A DNA stretch of 39,871 bases from an uncultured Clostridia bacterium (GTDB lineage: Bacteria; Bacillota; Clostridia; Christensenellales; Aristaeellaceae). Below are positions 24,464 to 33,305 of this stretch, piece after piece. Under the pieces are notes generated by a model, which searched no databases, had not been told where the DNA came from, and saw nothing but the letters and a program-made list of their open reading frames with translations. Location: contig CAMKEI010000018.1 in the NCBI GenBank assembly GCA_946411525.1, positions 1-39,871 of the forward strand. The letters run 5' to 3'. Numbering within the stretch: position 1 is the stretch's first letter; each line of letters begins with the position of its first letter. The position numbers and the translations under genes are program-made.

Positions 24464-25981
24464 ATGGACAACCTGCAAAATCTGCTGATGGGCTTTGCCA
24501 CCGTGTTCACGCTCGAACGCCTGGCGGTGTGCGGGCTCGGCGCCATCCTGGGACTGATCGTCGGTGCGATGCCCGGCATCGGTTCGCTGGCCGGCTGCGC
24601 ATTGCTGCTGCCGCTGACCTACAAGTTTGAACCCACGGCTGCCATCATCATGCTTGGAGCCCTGTACTACAGCAATATGTACGGAGGCGCGTTCTCGGCC
24701 ATCCTGCTGAACGTGCCCGGCGATTCCCCCGCCGTTATGACCACGCTGGACGGTTATCCCATGGCCAAGAAAGGCCAGCCCGGCCAGGCGCTGCTGACGG
24801 CCAACGTTTCCAGCTGCATCGGCGGCATCCTCGGCATGATCATCCTCACTTTCATGGGGCCCATGCTGGCCAACTTCGGCCTGAAGTTCGGCCCTGCGGA
24901 GATGACCACACTGATGATCATGGCCATGACGTCCATCGGCTGGCTGCTGGGCGACGATCCGCTGAGAGGCACCATCTCGACGCTGATCGGTTTCGTGCTG
25001 GCGTCCATCGGTATGGATACGCTCACCGGCGCGCCGCGCTACAATTTCGGCTCGCTGCACCTGATGGGCGGTATTCCGTTTGTGCCGTTCGTTATCGGCG
25101 CTGTCGGTTTCTCTCAGGTGATCAGTTTGATGATGGAGCGTTACAACGGTGTGGAAATGCCCAAGGACAAGCTGACCATTAGGGGCAGCCTGCTGAACAG
25201 AAGCCAGATAAAGCGCCTGCTTCCCCCGGCGATCCGTTCGGGCATCGCAGGTACCTTTATCGGCGTGCTGCCGGGCTCCGGCGCCACAGCGGCCTCCTTC
25301 CTCGGCTATGCCATGCAGAAGGGTTTCAAAAACAAGGAACCCCTGGGTTCCGGCGCTGTAGAAGGCATCGCGGCCTGTGAAGCGGCCAATAACGCCGCCG
25401 CGGCCGGCTCCTTCGCGCCGCTGCTGGCACTGGGAATTCCCGGATCAGGAACCGGTGCGGTCCTGCTGGGCGGTCTGATGATGTGGGGCCTGAATCCCGG
25501 CCCGCTGCTGTTCACCAATAACCCGGAATTTGCCTGGGGCCTGATCGCTTCCCTGTTCATCGCCAACATCGTGGCGCTGCTCATCGCGATGTCGATTATC
25601 CCGAATCTGGTCAAAATCCTGGCTGTGCCGGTCAAGTACATGATTCCGATCATTACGACGATCTGCTTTGTCGGCGCTTATGCCACCAGTCAGTCGATGT
25701 ACGGCGTAATTGTCATGGTCCTCTCCGGTATCGCCGGCTTCTTCTTCAAGAAAGCGGACCTGCCGGTGGCTCCGATGCTGCTGACCTTCGTGCTGTCGCC
25801 GATCTTTGAACAGAACATGCGGCGCGCGTTCATCTCTTCCGGCGGAAGCCTGGACATCTTCGTGGGTTCTCCGCTGTCCACGGCGTTCCTGGTAATCACA
25901 CTGCTCCTGGTCTGCTCGCCTGCCATCAAGGCGGCAGTCAAAAAGATCCGCGGTCCCAAGGCGGCTCAGACCAAAGAATAA
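24464..25981 (+). CDS. tctA: tripartite tricarboxylate transporter permease (TctA, system 1)
   Basis: A 505-residue permease of the usual length (~500). TctA signatures are clear: GAMPGIGSLAGCALLLPLTY near 30-50, YYSNMYGGAFSAILLNVPGDSPA near 70-92, and the repeated half GVLPGSGATAASFLGYA with ALGIPGSGTGAVLLGGLMMWGLNPGP. About 10-12 membrane segments. It takes a carboxylate delivered by the periplasmic-type binding protein TctC and imports it by cation symport. RBS AAAGGAG precedes the ATG. The order here is B-A-C, unlike the C-B-A order of the second system at 31257-34377. Confidence 0.95.
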   Translation: MDNLQNLLMGFATVFTLERLAVCGLGAILGLIVGAMPGIGSLAGCALLLPLTYKFEPTAAIIMLGALYYSNMYGGAFSAILLNVPGDSPAVMTTLDGYPMAKKGQPGQALLTANVSSCIGGILGMIILTFMGPMLANFGLKFGPAEMTTLMIMAMTSIGWLLGDDPLRGTISTLIGFVLASIGMDTLTGAPRYNFGSLHLMGGIPFVPFVIGAVGFSQVISLMMERYNGVEMPKDKLTIRGSLLNRSQIKRLLPPAIRSGIAGTFIGVLPGSGATAASFLGYAMQKGFKNKEPLGSGAVEGIAACEAANNAAAAGSFAPLLALGIPGSGTGAVLLGGLMMWGLNPGPLLFTNNPEFAWGLIASLFIANIVALLIAMSIIPNLVKILAVPVKYMIPIITTICFVGAYATSQSMYGVIVMVLSGIAGFFFKKADLPVAPMLLTFVLSPIFEQNMRRAFISSGGSLDIFVGSPLSTAFLVITLLLVCSPAIKAAVKKIRGPKAAQTKE

Positions 25982-26040
25982 TGATCCCCTGTTTCATCCG
26001 GGCGGATGCCCGTGAATATTATAAAGAAAGGAAGAATCCC

Positions 26041-27003
26041 ATGAAGAAAATCCTTGCCATCCTCCTCGTCATCACGATGATGACCACCGCGGCGGTCTGC
26101 GCTCTCGCAGACTTTGAACCCAGCGGAAACATTGAATGGTACATCACCTCCAGCCCCGGCGGCGGCAGCGACATCTACACCCGCAAGATCATCGAGATCA
26201 TCCAGGCCAACGGCTGGGTGACCAACACTTTCCTGCCCACCAACCTGACCGACGGCGGCGGTGAAGTCGGCCGCAACAAGGTTGCCTATACGCAGGGAAA
26301 AAACGCTGACACCACCATCCTGACCTTCAACTCCGGTGACCTGATGCCCATGGTGGTCAACACGGACAACCGGATCGAAAACTTCACCCCCATTGCCATG
26401 ATGGCCATGGACAAGCAGCTGCTGTTCAAGGGTGAGCACACGCCTTACAATTCCTTCGCGGAAGTTCTGGAAGCCATCAAGGAAGGCAAGTCCGTCACCA
26501 TCGGCGGTTCCAAGGGTGACGACGTCGCCACCTATCAGGCGCTGGCGGCGGAACTGGGTGTGGAAGAAACCCAGCTGCCCTACATTACCTATGACGGCAC
26601 CGGCGAAGCCATCACCATGCTGCTGGGCGGCCACATCGATCTGCTGATTTCCAAGCCCGCCGCTGCTTCCGAGTATGTCGAAGCCGGCAGCATCCAGCCC
26701 GTCCTGGCCCTGTCCACCGAACGCTACGGCGGCAACCTGGCTGACGCGCCCACCCTGTCCGAAGTCGGTGACTATAAAGATGTTGAAGTGCCTGTATGGC
26801 GCGGCATCGTCGGTCCCGCGGGCATGAGCGAGGAAGCTGCAATTTTCTGGAGTGGCATCTTCAAGCAGGTCAGCGAGTCCGAGCAGTGGAAGACCGAGTA
26901 CCTGGACAAGTATAAGCTCATCAACAACTTCATGGACTATCAGACCGTAAAGGAATACATGACCAAGTACCAGGAGGATTACCTGGCCAGCCTGGATGAG
27001 TAA
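26041..27003 (+). CDS. tctC: TctC-type extracytoplasmic carboxylate-binding protein (system 1)
   Basis: A 320-residue solute receptor of the TctC/Bug family. A signal peptide covers residues 1-23 (MKKILAILLVITMMTTAAVC, cleavage after ALA before DF); no lipobox is obvious, which is unusual for a Gram-positive receptor and leaves the anchoring unclear. Bug-fold segments include SSPGGGSDIYTRKI, NLTDGGGEVGRNK, GSKGDDVATYQAL, LLGGHIDLLISKPAA and VPVWRGIVGPAGM. Bug proteins bind a carboxylate through two bridging waters; the ligand is unknown. The ATG at 26041 has AAAGGAAG upstream. Terminator-like hairpins follow it. Confidence 0.92.
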   Translation: MKKILAILLVITMMTTAAVCALADFEPSGNIEWYITSSPGGGSDIYTRKIIEIIQANGWVTNTFLPTNLTDGGGEVGRNKVAYTQGKNADTTILTFNSGDLMPMVVNTDNRIENFTPIAMMAMDKQLLFKGEHTPYNSFAEVLEAIKEGKSVTIGGSKGDDVATYQALAAELGVEETQLPYITYDGTGEAITMLLGGHIDLLISKPAAASEYVEAGSIQPVLALSTERYGGNLADAPTLSEVGDYKDVEVPVWRGIVGPAGMSEEAAIFWSGIFKQVSESEQWKTEYLDKYKLINNFMDYQTVKEYMTKYQEDYLASLDE

Positions 27004-27021
27004 TTCACAGTTTCCGACACA

Positions 27022-27089
27022 GGCCCTGCGCAGATCTGCGCAGGGCCCTATGGATATCCGGCGGCATCGTCCAGGTGCCGCCGGATATC
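27022..27089 (+). terminator. two tandem hairpins between tctC and cupin gene
   Basis: The first is a perfect 26-base palindrome (27022-27047, CCCTGCGCAGATCTGCGCAGGG core). The second has 14-bp arms (27053-27066 and 27076-27089). Neither is followed by a long T run, so partial termination or RNA processing that protects the tctC transcript is more likely than complete termination. Confidence 0.55.
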
Positions 27090-27120
27090 ATCAAAAAGTG
27101 AAATGTGAGGGGATTGCCGA

Positions 27121-27543
27121 ATGTATTATTACATTAATGATCCCGCGGCGGGCATTTCGGTTCCCGACCCCTACAGGAGAGTCATGACGCCCTTGTTTAT
27201 GGGAGACGATCCCGATATTCACGGTGTGGGCTTCTCCATCCATATCACTGAATGGGAACCGGGCTGCGCAGTGGATAACCATGCGCATGCCGATGCCACA
27301 GAAGCCATGTACTGCCTGTCTGGAACCGGCATAGCCACAACTGACGGAGAAGACCATCCCTTTATACCTGGTTCCATGATCGTTGCCCCGCCGGGGGTGT
27401 TTCACAGAATTGAGAATACAGGGACAGAGAAATTGCGTGTACTCTGCATCTTTTCTCCGCCGGTCACCGGCCGGTCTCTGCGGGACCGGGCGTATGCTGC
27501 GGTCGCCGATGCAGAAAAGAGCGGCGCAGATACCGCCGGTTAA
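27121..27543 (+). CDS. cupin-domain protein
   Basis: A 140-residue single-domain cupin. Motif 1 is visible around residues 52-70 (CAVDNHAHADATEAMYCLSGTG) with His58, His60 and Glu65 as likely metal ligands. Motif 2 is around residues 80-98 (FIPGSMIVAPPGVFHRIENTG), with the fourth ligand in PPGVFH. Small cupins of this kind in sugar-acid loci act as isomerases, epimerases or binding proteins; the exact role is not predictable. GAGGGG precedes the ATG. It is the first gene after the tandem hairpins and is followed 13 bases later by the second TIM barrel. Confidence 0.85.
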   Translation: MYYYINDPAAGISVPDPYRRVMTPLFMGDDPDIHGVGFSIHITEWEPGCAVDNHAHADATEAMYCLSGTGIATTDGEDHPFIPGSMIVAPPGVFHRIENTGTEKLRVLCIFSPPVTGRSLRDRAYAAVADAEKSGADTAG

Positions 27544-27556
27544 GGAGAGAATAACG

Positions 27557-28399
27557 ATGAAAATTTGCTATCAGGTGGCGACGCCGGACGTTGCTATCGC
27601 TGAATCTGTTACTGCATACCAGGGGCCGCTGGACAGGACGTTCGGGGACATTGCTGCTTTCGGCTACGACGGTGTGGAGCTGATGACCATTGACCCGATG
27701 AAGCTGGACTGGGCGCTGGTGAAAAAGACAGCGGAAGACCTGGGGATCGTTGTGGGCCTGGTCTGCACCGGAGAAATCTTTGGGCAGCTCGGCCTGAGCT
27801 TTGCTGATCCCGACGCCGGACGCCGTGCGGAATGCATCGCGCGCGTGAAAGGCATCATTGATTTCGCTGCCAGCCAGAATGCCAAGATCAATATCGGCCG
27901 CGTGCGCGGCCAGTACCGCCCCGGCATACCCCATGAGCAGACAGAGGAATGGGCTGTGGAGGCCTTCCGGGATATCAGTGATTACGCTGCACCGAAGGGT
28001 GTAATGATCGCCGTGGAAAACGTGACCATCATGCAGACAAACTTTATCAACACCATGGCGGAGGCGCGGCGGTTCGTTGAGCTGACGGATCGGCCCAACT
28101 TCAAAGCCATGATCGATGTATTCCATCTGAATATTGAGGAGAAGGATATCTACCAGGCCATCCGTGACTATGCCGATATCAATGTGCATGTGCACCTTGC
28201 TGACAATAACCGCCGCTATCCGGGACACTGCGGAATGGATTTCGAAAAGATCATTCAGACCTTCCATGATACAGGCTACGACGACCTGTTCTGCACCGAA
28301 GTCTTTCAGTACCCGTCCATGGAGGAATGCGCGAAGCGCGCCATCGCGTATCTGGCGCCAATCTTTGAAAAGGTCTACGGAAGGAGGCCGAAGGCATGA
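27557..28399 (+). CDS. sugar phosphate isomerase/epimerase-like TIM barrel (copy B)
   Basis: A 280-residue AP-endonuclease-2-fold enzyme, distinct from the A1/A2 pair. Metal ligands are Glu154 (AVENVT), Asp187 (MIDVFHLN), His213 (VHVHLADNN) and Glu248 (FCTEVF), with the conserved RYPGHCGMDFEKII segment typical of hydroxypyruvate-isomerase/epimerase-like members. AAGGAGAG lies before the ATG at 27557; a longer frame that starts inside the cupin gene has no ribosome site. The stop overlaps the next start by four bases (ATGA), so translation is coupled to the racemase-family gene. Confidence 0.9.
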   Translation: MKICYQVATPDVAIAESVTAYQGPLDRTFGDIAAFGYDGVELMTIDPMKLDWALVKKTAEDLGIVVGLVCTGEIFGQLGLSFADPDAGRRAECIARVKGIIDFAASQNAKINIGRVRGQYRPGIPHEQTEEWAVEAFRDISDYAAPKGVMIAVENVTIMQTNFINTMAEARRFVELTDRPNFKAMIDVFHLNIEEKDIYQAIRDYADINVHVHLADNNRRYPGHCGMDFEKIIQTFHDTGYDDLFCTEVFQYPSMEECAKRAIAYLAPIFEKVYGRRPKA

Positions 28400-29058
28400 A
28401 GCGCGTCGCGTGTATCCATACCGTCTACAGCGTCATCGCCGATTTCACCGGACAGCTGCGTTCGGCGCTGGGCGAAGACGTGAAGATCCACACGCTGTAC
28501 GACGATTTTCTGGCCACTGATCCGGCGGATACGGGGAAGTTCTCACCGATCAACCATGACCGCCTTCGGCTTGACATGCGGGCTCAGGCGCTGACCGGAG
28601 CGGATATCATCGTGGTCAGCTGTTCCACACTGTCACCTTCTGTACGGCTCCTTCGCCCGGAATTCAACGTGCCGGTGGTGGCCATCGATGACGCCATGGT
28701 GCGCGAAGCTGTCGCCAGGGGAAGCCGTATCGGTCTGTTGGCGACGGCCAACAGCACCGTTGAGCCTTCCCGCAGCGCACTGCTGGCTGCCGCGAAGGCC
28801 GCCGGCAAGGATGTGGATGTTCGGATCATCTGTGATGAGGATGCGATCCGCGCGCTGAAAGCGGGAGACCGCCCCAGACACGACCGCATGGTGCTGGAAA
28901 TGGCCGCACAGTTTGCCGACCGCGATGTCATCGTGCTGGCGCAGGCGTCGATGGCGCATATGGAGAAGGCTGTGGCTGAACAGATGGGCATTGCCACGCT
29001 CTCCTCGCCGGCCCGCTGCATTGCTGAAATTAAAACTATACTGGAGGCGATACCGTGA
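28396..29058 (+). CDS. aspartate/glutamate racemase-superfamily protein with one active-site cysteine
   Basis: A 220-residue member of the Asp/Glu/hydantoin racemase and arylmalonate decarboxylase superfamily. The first catalytic cysteine is Cys76 in VVSCSTLSPSV. Where racemases carry the second cysteine (LGCT), this protein has LAQASM with Gln183, so two-base racemisation is not expected. Single-cysteine members include decarboxylases and maleate-isomerase relatives, which fits a carboxylate pathway. Interior features are AIDDAMVREAVARGSRIGLLAT and RPRHDRMV. It overlaps both neighbours by four bases (ATGA and GTGA) and is thus translationally coupled to the TIM barrels either side. Confidence 0.85.
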   Translation: MKRVACIHTVYSVIADFTGQLRSALGEDVKIHTLYDDFLATDPADTGKFSPINHDRLRLDMRAQALTGADIIVVSCSTLSPSVRLLRPEFNVPVVAIDDAMVREAVARGSRIGLLATANSTVEPSRSALLAAAKAAGKDVDVRIICDEDAIRALKAGDRPRHDRMVLEMAAQFADRDVIVLAQASMAHMEKAVAEQMGIATLSSPARCIAEIKTILEAIP

Positions 29059-29966
29059 AAGACCCTGTCAGCAAATATTTCCGGATCGGACTGGTTGCCG
29101 GCATGGCTTACGCGCCGGCGCTGAAGGAGCTGGGCTGGGCGGAAATTACCCGGCGTATCGCGGCGGATGATTTTTTTGACGTGATCGAGGTCAATCCGCT
29201 GCCTGATAATGAATCACGCGAAGCGGTGCGGACGGTCGCAGGCATGGGCCACCTGCTTCTTTGTCAGAATGCCCATGGGCGGCTGATGGCCGCGGGACTG
29301 AATCCCAATGATCCGGATGAAGCCGGACGGATGAAGGCGGAGGCCGCGCTGATCGATGGTGTGGACGAAGCCGCGTCTTTAGGCATTTCCGCAATGGGAA
29401 TGCTGGCTGGGAAATGGACGCCGGAAACCCGGGAAACCTGCTTTGGACAGCTGAAAAAAACGGTCCTGAATGTATGCCGCTGTGCGCAGGCGAAGGGAAT
29501 TACCGTCGAGCTGGAGGTGTTTGATCACGACATCGCCAAAAAAGCGCTGCTCGGTCCCGCGCCGCTGGCAGCGAGGTTCGCCGCGGAGGTACGTGCCGAG
29601 GTGAATAACTTCGGCCTGATGGTTGATCTGTCACATATTCCGATGACCTATGAAACACCCGCGCAGGTGATTCCGGTGCTGAAACCGTACATCACACACC
29701 TGCACATGGGGAATACCGTCATTTTTGATCCTCAGGCGCCGGCCTACGGCGACGAGCATCCGCGCTTCGGCTTTCCGGGCAGTGAAAACGACGTGCCCCA
29801 GTTGACAGATTTTCTGCGCGAGCTGAGGAAAAATGGTTTCTTCGACGCGGAGAAGCCCTGTACGCTGACCTTTGAAATCAAGCCATGGACTGACGAGGAC
29901 ATCGATATTGTGATCGCCAACGCAAAACGGACGCTGAACCGTGCCTGGGCTTTGCTGGAAGACTGA
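29055..29966 (+). CDS. sugar phosphate isomerase/epimerase-like TIM barrel (copy A2, paralogue of A1)
   Basis: A 303-residue paralogue of the enzyme at 21023, with the same four metal ligands in register: Glu154 (LEVFDHD), Asp191 (MVDLSHIP), His217 (LHMGN) and Glu274 (TFEIKPW). Start is a GTG at 29055 that shares four bases with the preceding stop; GGAGG lies seven bases upstream. Divergence from A1 is concentrated in the first ~75 residues and the loop after His217, the parts that usually shape the substrate pocket, so it probably handles a related but different compound. It is the last gene of the rightward operon and is followed by a perfect-palindrome terminator. Confidence 0.9.
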   Translation: MKDPVSKYFRIGLVAGMAYAPALKELGWAEITRRIAADDFFDVIEVNPLPDNESREAVRTVAGMGHLLLCQNAHGRLMAAGLNPNDPDEAGRMKAEAALIDGVDEAASLGISAMGMLAGKWTPETRETCFGQLKKTVLNVCRCAQAKGITVELEVFDHDIAKKALLGPAPLAARFAAEVRAEVNNFGLMVDLSHIPMTYETPAQVIPVLKPYITHLHMGNTVIFDPQAPAYGDEHPRFGFPGSENDVPQLTDFLRELRKNGFFDAEKPCTLTFEIKPWTDEDIDIVIANAKRTLNRAWALLED

Positions 29967-29993
29967 TGGTGAATCTGTGAGAACCCATACAAA

Positions 29994-30023
29994 AACCACC
30001 CTGAACCGCGGTTCAGGGTGGTT
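29994..30023. terminator. bidirectional terminator between the convergent catabolic units
   Basis: A 30-base perfect palindrome (AACCACCCTGAACCGC and its complement) with a T run on the minus strand side and a weaker one on the plus side. It separates the TIM-barrel A2 gene and the amidohydrolase gene. Confidence 0.88.
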
Positions 30024-30037
30024 GCTGTTTATGGACG

Positions 30038-31222
30038 TCAGCTTTCCAGCCGGATGGTTTTTCCGTGTTTCATGACAAAACGGACCCGGGACAGAGCATG
30101 CGGATCTTCCAGGGGGTCGCCGTCCACGGCAAGGAAGTCCGCCAGATAGCCGGAAGCGATCCGGCCCTTGATATCATGCAGGCCGGTCATGGCGGCTGCG
30201 TTGACGGTGACTGCCTTCAGGGCGTCCAGCTTCGACGCGCCGCCGGCAACTGCGTATTCCACTTCCTTGTACAGCATACCGTGATAGGCGTCCGTACCGA
30301 GGGTAAAACGGATCTTTCCGCTCTGGTAGACGCGGTTGATGCATTCCGTTGAATACGCCCGGGCTTTGCGCATTTTCTCGTTCTGGGCGGGCGGCGTATA
30401 GGCTTCCCGTCCTTCATCCAGAACAATGCCGGATGTCATGTCCACCCATCCGCCAAATTCATTCTCAAGGACCCTGATCTGCTCCGGAGATACGCTGTAC
30501 AGGTGATCAATGACATCGATGCCCACCTGAATGCAGATATCCAGGCCGCGTCCGCCAACGCAGTGGGCAGTGGTCCGGATGTTTGTGGACTTTGCCTCGC
30601 TGACGACGACCGACGCTTCTTCCGGCGTGATGAAACAGGGAATGAATTCGTCCGGGGAAGCCGCAGGTGTACCCGGGGTCATGAAAATCTTCAGATGATC
30701 CACCTTCCGGTACATGTTCTCCCGGCTGGTTTTCCGGAACTCTTCCACGCCGCAGTGAGGGAGTCCCACGAACCCGTGGCCGTGAGCGGCGCGCATGCCG
30801 ATGCCGCAGACCAGCAGGTCGGGACCGTCCACGCGTCCTTCTGCGATCATCTGCTTCATCTTTACATCGATGTAATTGCGGTCGCCCATGCAGCGCGCCG
30901 TAGTGACGCCGGAGAGGAGATCTTTTTTCAGGCCGTTGATTGCCAGTACGGTGTGCTCGCATTCAGACAGCTCCATCATGCCCAGATGCCCTTCCAGCCC
31001 GGCGTCAAGCGCCAGGTGATTATGGCATTCGAACAGGCCGGGAAGCAGCGTCGCGTCGCCAAGGTCAATGGTATCGACCTGATCCCTGATTGCCTCATAT
31101 TCGGCCGGGGAGAGGATGTCAAGGATCCTGTCTTCCTGCACCAGGACGCATGCGCGTTCCTGTTTTTTCAGGTTTTCACCGACAAGGACTCTGCCGGCAA
31201 GGATCACGTTCATTTTATTCAT
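30038..31222 (-). CDS. metal-dependent amidohydrolase (imidazolonepropionase/prolidase-like)
   Basis: A 394-residue amidohydrolase. The metal-site residues are His67 and His69 (LFECHNHL), Lys178 (DHLKIFMTPG), His220 (TTAHCVGG), His240 (IDHLYS) and Asp311 (LGTDAYHG). Lys178 suggests a carboxylated-lysine, two-metal centre like that of the prolidase (Sgx9260-like) group. The N- and C-terminal small beta domain is intact (TIDLGDATLLPGL; GYLADFLAVDGDPL). It should hydrolyse an amide, lactam or lactone. It is the last gene of the second, leftward tctC-B-A unit, 34 bases after tctA, implying the imported compound carries such a bond. Substrate unknown. Start ATG has AGGAGCG upstream. Confidence 0.88.
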   Translation of the reverse strand: MNKMNVILAGRVLVGENLKKQERACVLVQEDRILDILSPAEYEAIRDQVDTIDLGDATLLPGLFECHNHLALDAGLEGHLGMMELSECEHTVLAINGLKKDLLSGVTTARCMGDRNYIDVKMKQMIAEGRVDGPDLLVCGIGMRAAHGHGFVGLPHCGVEEFRKTSRENMYRKVDHLKIFMTPGTPAASPDEFIPCFITPEEASVVVSEAKSTNIRTTAHCVGGRGLDICIQVGIDVIDHLYSVSPEQIRVLENEFGGWVDMTSGIVLDEGREAYTPPAQNEKMRKARAYSTECINRVYQSGKIRFTLGTDAYHGMLYKEVEYAVAGGASKLDALKAVTVNAAAMTGLHDIKGRIASGYLADFLAVDGDPLEDPHALSRVRFVMKHGKTIRLES

Positions 31223-31256
31223 GATTCCAGCGCTCCTGTCTCATTGAAGTAATACC

Positions 31257-32765
31257 TTACTGTTCCTTCAGTTCTGCCGCTTCCTTTGCCTTTTTGTTCT
31301 TACGCAGCTTCATCTTGATCAGCGGATACACAAAGGAAAAGACGGTGAACAGGGTCAGCGCGGTAAACAGCGGCCGGGAGAACAGATCCAGCATACGGCC
31401 TTCATACATGGTCAGTGTGCGGGCAAGCGATTGCTCCATATTGGTGCCCAGCAGCAGCGCCAGCGCTACAGGTGAAGTGGGGAAATTGTTTCGTTGCATC
31501 AGGTAACCCAGCAGGCCGGCGCCGAACATCACCCATACATCGAAGATGCTCTTGCTGGTGGCATAGGTGCCCACCACCGCCAGAACCACAATGGTGGTGG
31601 CGAGAATGGATTTCGGGATGTACAGGATCAGGCTGCCGAACTTGCAGTAAATCATGCCGACGATATACATCAGCAGATTAATCAGGATAAATCCGATAAT
31701 CATCGTGTACACGACGCTCGCGTGCTGAGAGAACAGGGTCGGGCCCGGCCGGATGCCGTGGATAATCATGGCGCCCAGGAAGATCGCCGCGGGAGCCGAT
31801 CCGGGAATGCCCAGCGTCAGCAGCGGGATCAGCGATCCGCCGGTGGCGCCGTTATTTCCAGCTTCTGAAGCCACAATGCCTTCCACCGCGCCGCTGCCGA
31901 ATTTTTCGGGATGCTTGGATGCCTTCTTGGCTTCATTATAAGCCATGAACGCCGCAATATCCGGGCCGGCGGCCGGAATGATACCGATGCAGATGCCGAT
32001 CACCGCCGAACGGATGCCGTTGATCAGGTTGCCGAAGATCTCCTTCAGCGGCAATTTCATGGAGCCGACAGTACCGGTCTCCGTCATCTTGCCGTGCGGA
32101 TCTTCCAGCATCTTGAACACTTCCGGCAGGGAGAACAGCCCGATAAGCACCGGGACTACGGAGAAACCCCCGATCAGTTCCTTGAATCCGTAGGTAAACC
32201 GCGGGAATCCCTGAACTGGATCCTGCCCGAAGGTGGCCAGGACCAGGGAAATGATGGCGACCATCACACCCTTGAACAGGTTGTCTTCCGACAGCATAAT
32301 CACGACGGACAGGCCGAAAACAGCGACCATCATCTGCTCCGGCTGGCCCACCATCTTGGCGATCTGGGCCAGCAGCGGAGCGCAGATCAGAAGCGCGACG
32401 GCGCTCAGCGCTCCGCCGAAAACGGAGGACAGCGTCACATGATGCAGCGCGCGGCCGGCTTCACCCTTACGGACCAGGGCCTTGCCTTCCAGAGCGGTCG
32501 GCGCGCTTGCCGGCGTACCGGGAATACCCACCAGCACCGCCGGAATGGAGCCGCCGAAAACGCCGCCGCAGTACAGCGCGGAAAGCAGCAGCAGCGCCGC
32601 GCCGGGCTCCATCACATAGGTAAAGGGAACGAATATAGCCACAGCCATGGTCGCGGAAAAGCCCGGAAGCGCGCCGAATAGCACACCGACAAACAGGCCG
32701 CCGAGACATATCAGGATATTCATCGGCTGCAGCACGTTGGTAAAACCGAGTAAAATATCAGCCAT
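31257..32765 (-). CDS. tctA: tripartite tricarboxylate transporter permease (TctA, system 2)
   Basis: A 502-residue TctA-family permease with the same two-fold repeat as system 1: FGALPGFSATMAVAIFVPFTY and YCGGVFGGSIPAVLVGIPGTPAS in the first half, GIIPAAGPDIAAFMAYNEAKK and LLTLGIPGSAPAAIFLGAMIIHGIRPGP in the second. A charged lysine-rich tail (KLRKNKKAKEAAELKEQ) ends the protein. It is clearly diverged from system 1 rather than a recent duplicate. AGGGGGT precedes the ATG. It lies 16 bases after tctB2. Confidence 0.94.
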   Translation of the reverse strand: MADILLGFTNVLQPMNILICLGGLFVGVLFGALPGFSATMAVAIFVPFTYVMEPGAALLLLSALYCGGVFGGSIPAVLVGIPGTPASAPTALEGKALVRKGEAGRALHHVTLSSVFGGALSAVALLICAPLLAQIAKMVGQPEQMMVAVFGLSVVIMLSEDNLFKGVMVAIISLVLATFGQDPVQGFPRFTYGFKELIGGFSVVPVLIGLFSLPEVFKMLEDPHGKMTETGTVGSMKLPLKEIFGNLINGIRSAVIGICIGIIPAAGPDIAAFMAYNEAKKASKHPEKFGSGAVEGIVASEAGNNGATGGSLIPLLTLGIPGSAPAAIFLGAMIIHGIRPGPTLFSQHASVVYTMIIGFILINLLMYIVGMIYCKFGSLILYIPKSILATTIVVLAVVGTYATSKSIFDVWVMFGAGLLGYLMQRNNFPTSPVALALLLGTNMEQSLARTLTMYEGRMLDLFSRPLFTALTLFTVFSFVYPLIKMKLRKNKKAKEAAELKEQ

Positions 32766-32781
32766 GTCTTTGACCCCCTAT

Positions 32782-33240
32782 TCAGAATGCGATGTTGATC
32801 CACTTGCCTCTGGGCAGCACGACGCCCAGGAAATTGGTAAATACGAAATACAGCAGGCAGGTGAGAGCAACGGCAAGGATGATCATCAGGATCTTGTTTT
32901 TCAGCCTCAGGAAAAGCAGGGAGACAATCATGAAAACGACTGTGGAAATAATATAGCCCAGCTTGTCCATCAGCCAGATATAGGCGATGATCATCAGACA
33001 GTAAGGCACGATGGTCTTGGCCTGTTCCAGTACCTTGCTTTCAACCGCTTCCTCATTTTTCAGGCGAAGCAGGTTCCGGATCAGCAGATACAGCGTCATG
33101 ACGGTGGCAATGATCAGCAGTCCCAGGGGGAAGCCCCGGGAAATCTCCGGTATAGCCGGGACCTGTACGAACAATGTACCGAGGAAGATCAGCACGACAA
33201 TGCTGATAATCACATCCGGCATACTCTTCTTCATCTTCAT
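32782..33240 (-). CDS. tctB: tripartite tricarboxylate transporter small subunit (TctB, system 2)
   Basis: A 152-residue protein with four hydrophobic segments (DVIISIVVLIFLGTLFV, GLLIIATVMTLYLLI, IVPYCLMIIAYIWLM with the following GYIISTVVFMIVSLLFL, and ILMIILAVALTCLLYFVF). This is the TctB layout. Its position between tctC2 and tctA2 supports the call. AGGAGC lies about 12 bases before the ATG at 33240, a rather long spacing, so translation may start weakly or at the ATG two codons downstream. Confidence 0.88.
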   Translation of the reverse strand: MKMKKSMPDVIISIVVLIFLGTLFVQVPAIPEISRGFPLGLLIIATVMTLYLLIRNLLRLKNEEAVESKVLEQAKTIVPYCLMIIAYIWLMDKLGYIISTVVFMIVSLLFLRLKNKILMIILAVALTCLLYFVFTNFLGVVLPRGKWINIAF

Positions 33241-33305
33241 AATTCTAAGCAGCTCCTATATATTATCAGTTCAAAGACTGTCCGGGCGTTCTGAACCTCA
33301 AGAAA

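Noticed and set aside
23858-25060. A 400-codon minus-strand open frame rich in Gln, His and Arg
   Set aside because: Typical antisense artefact over pdxA, tctB and tctA; no motif or ribosome site.
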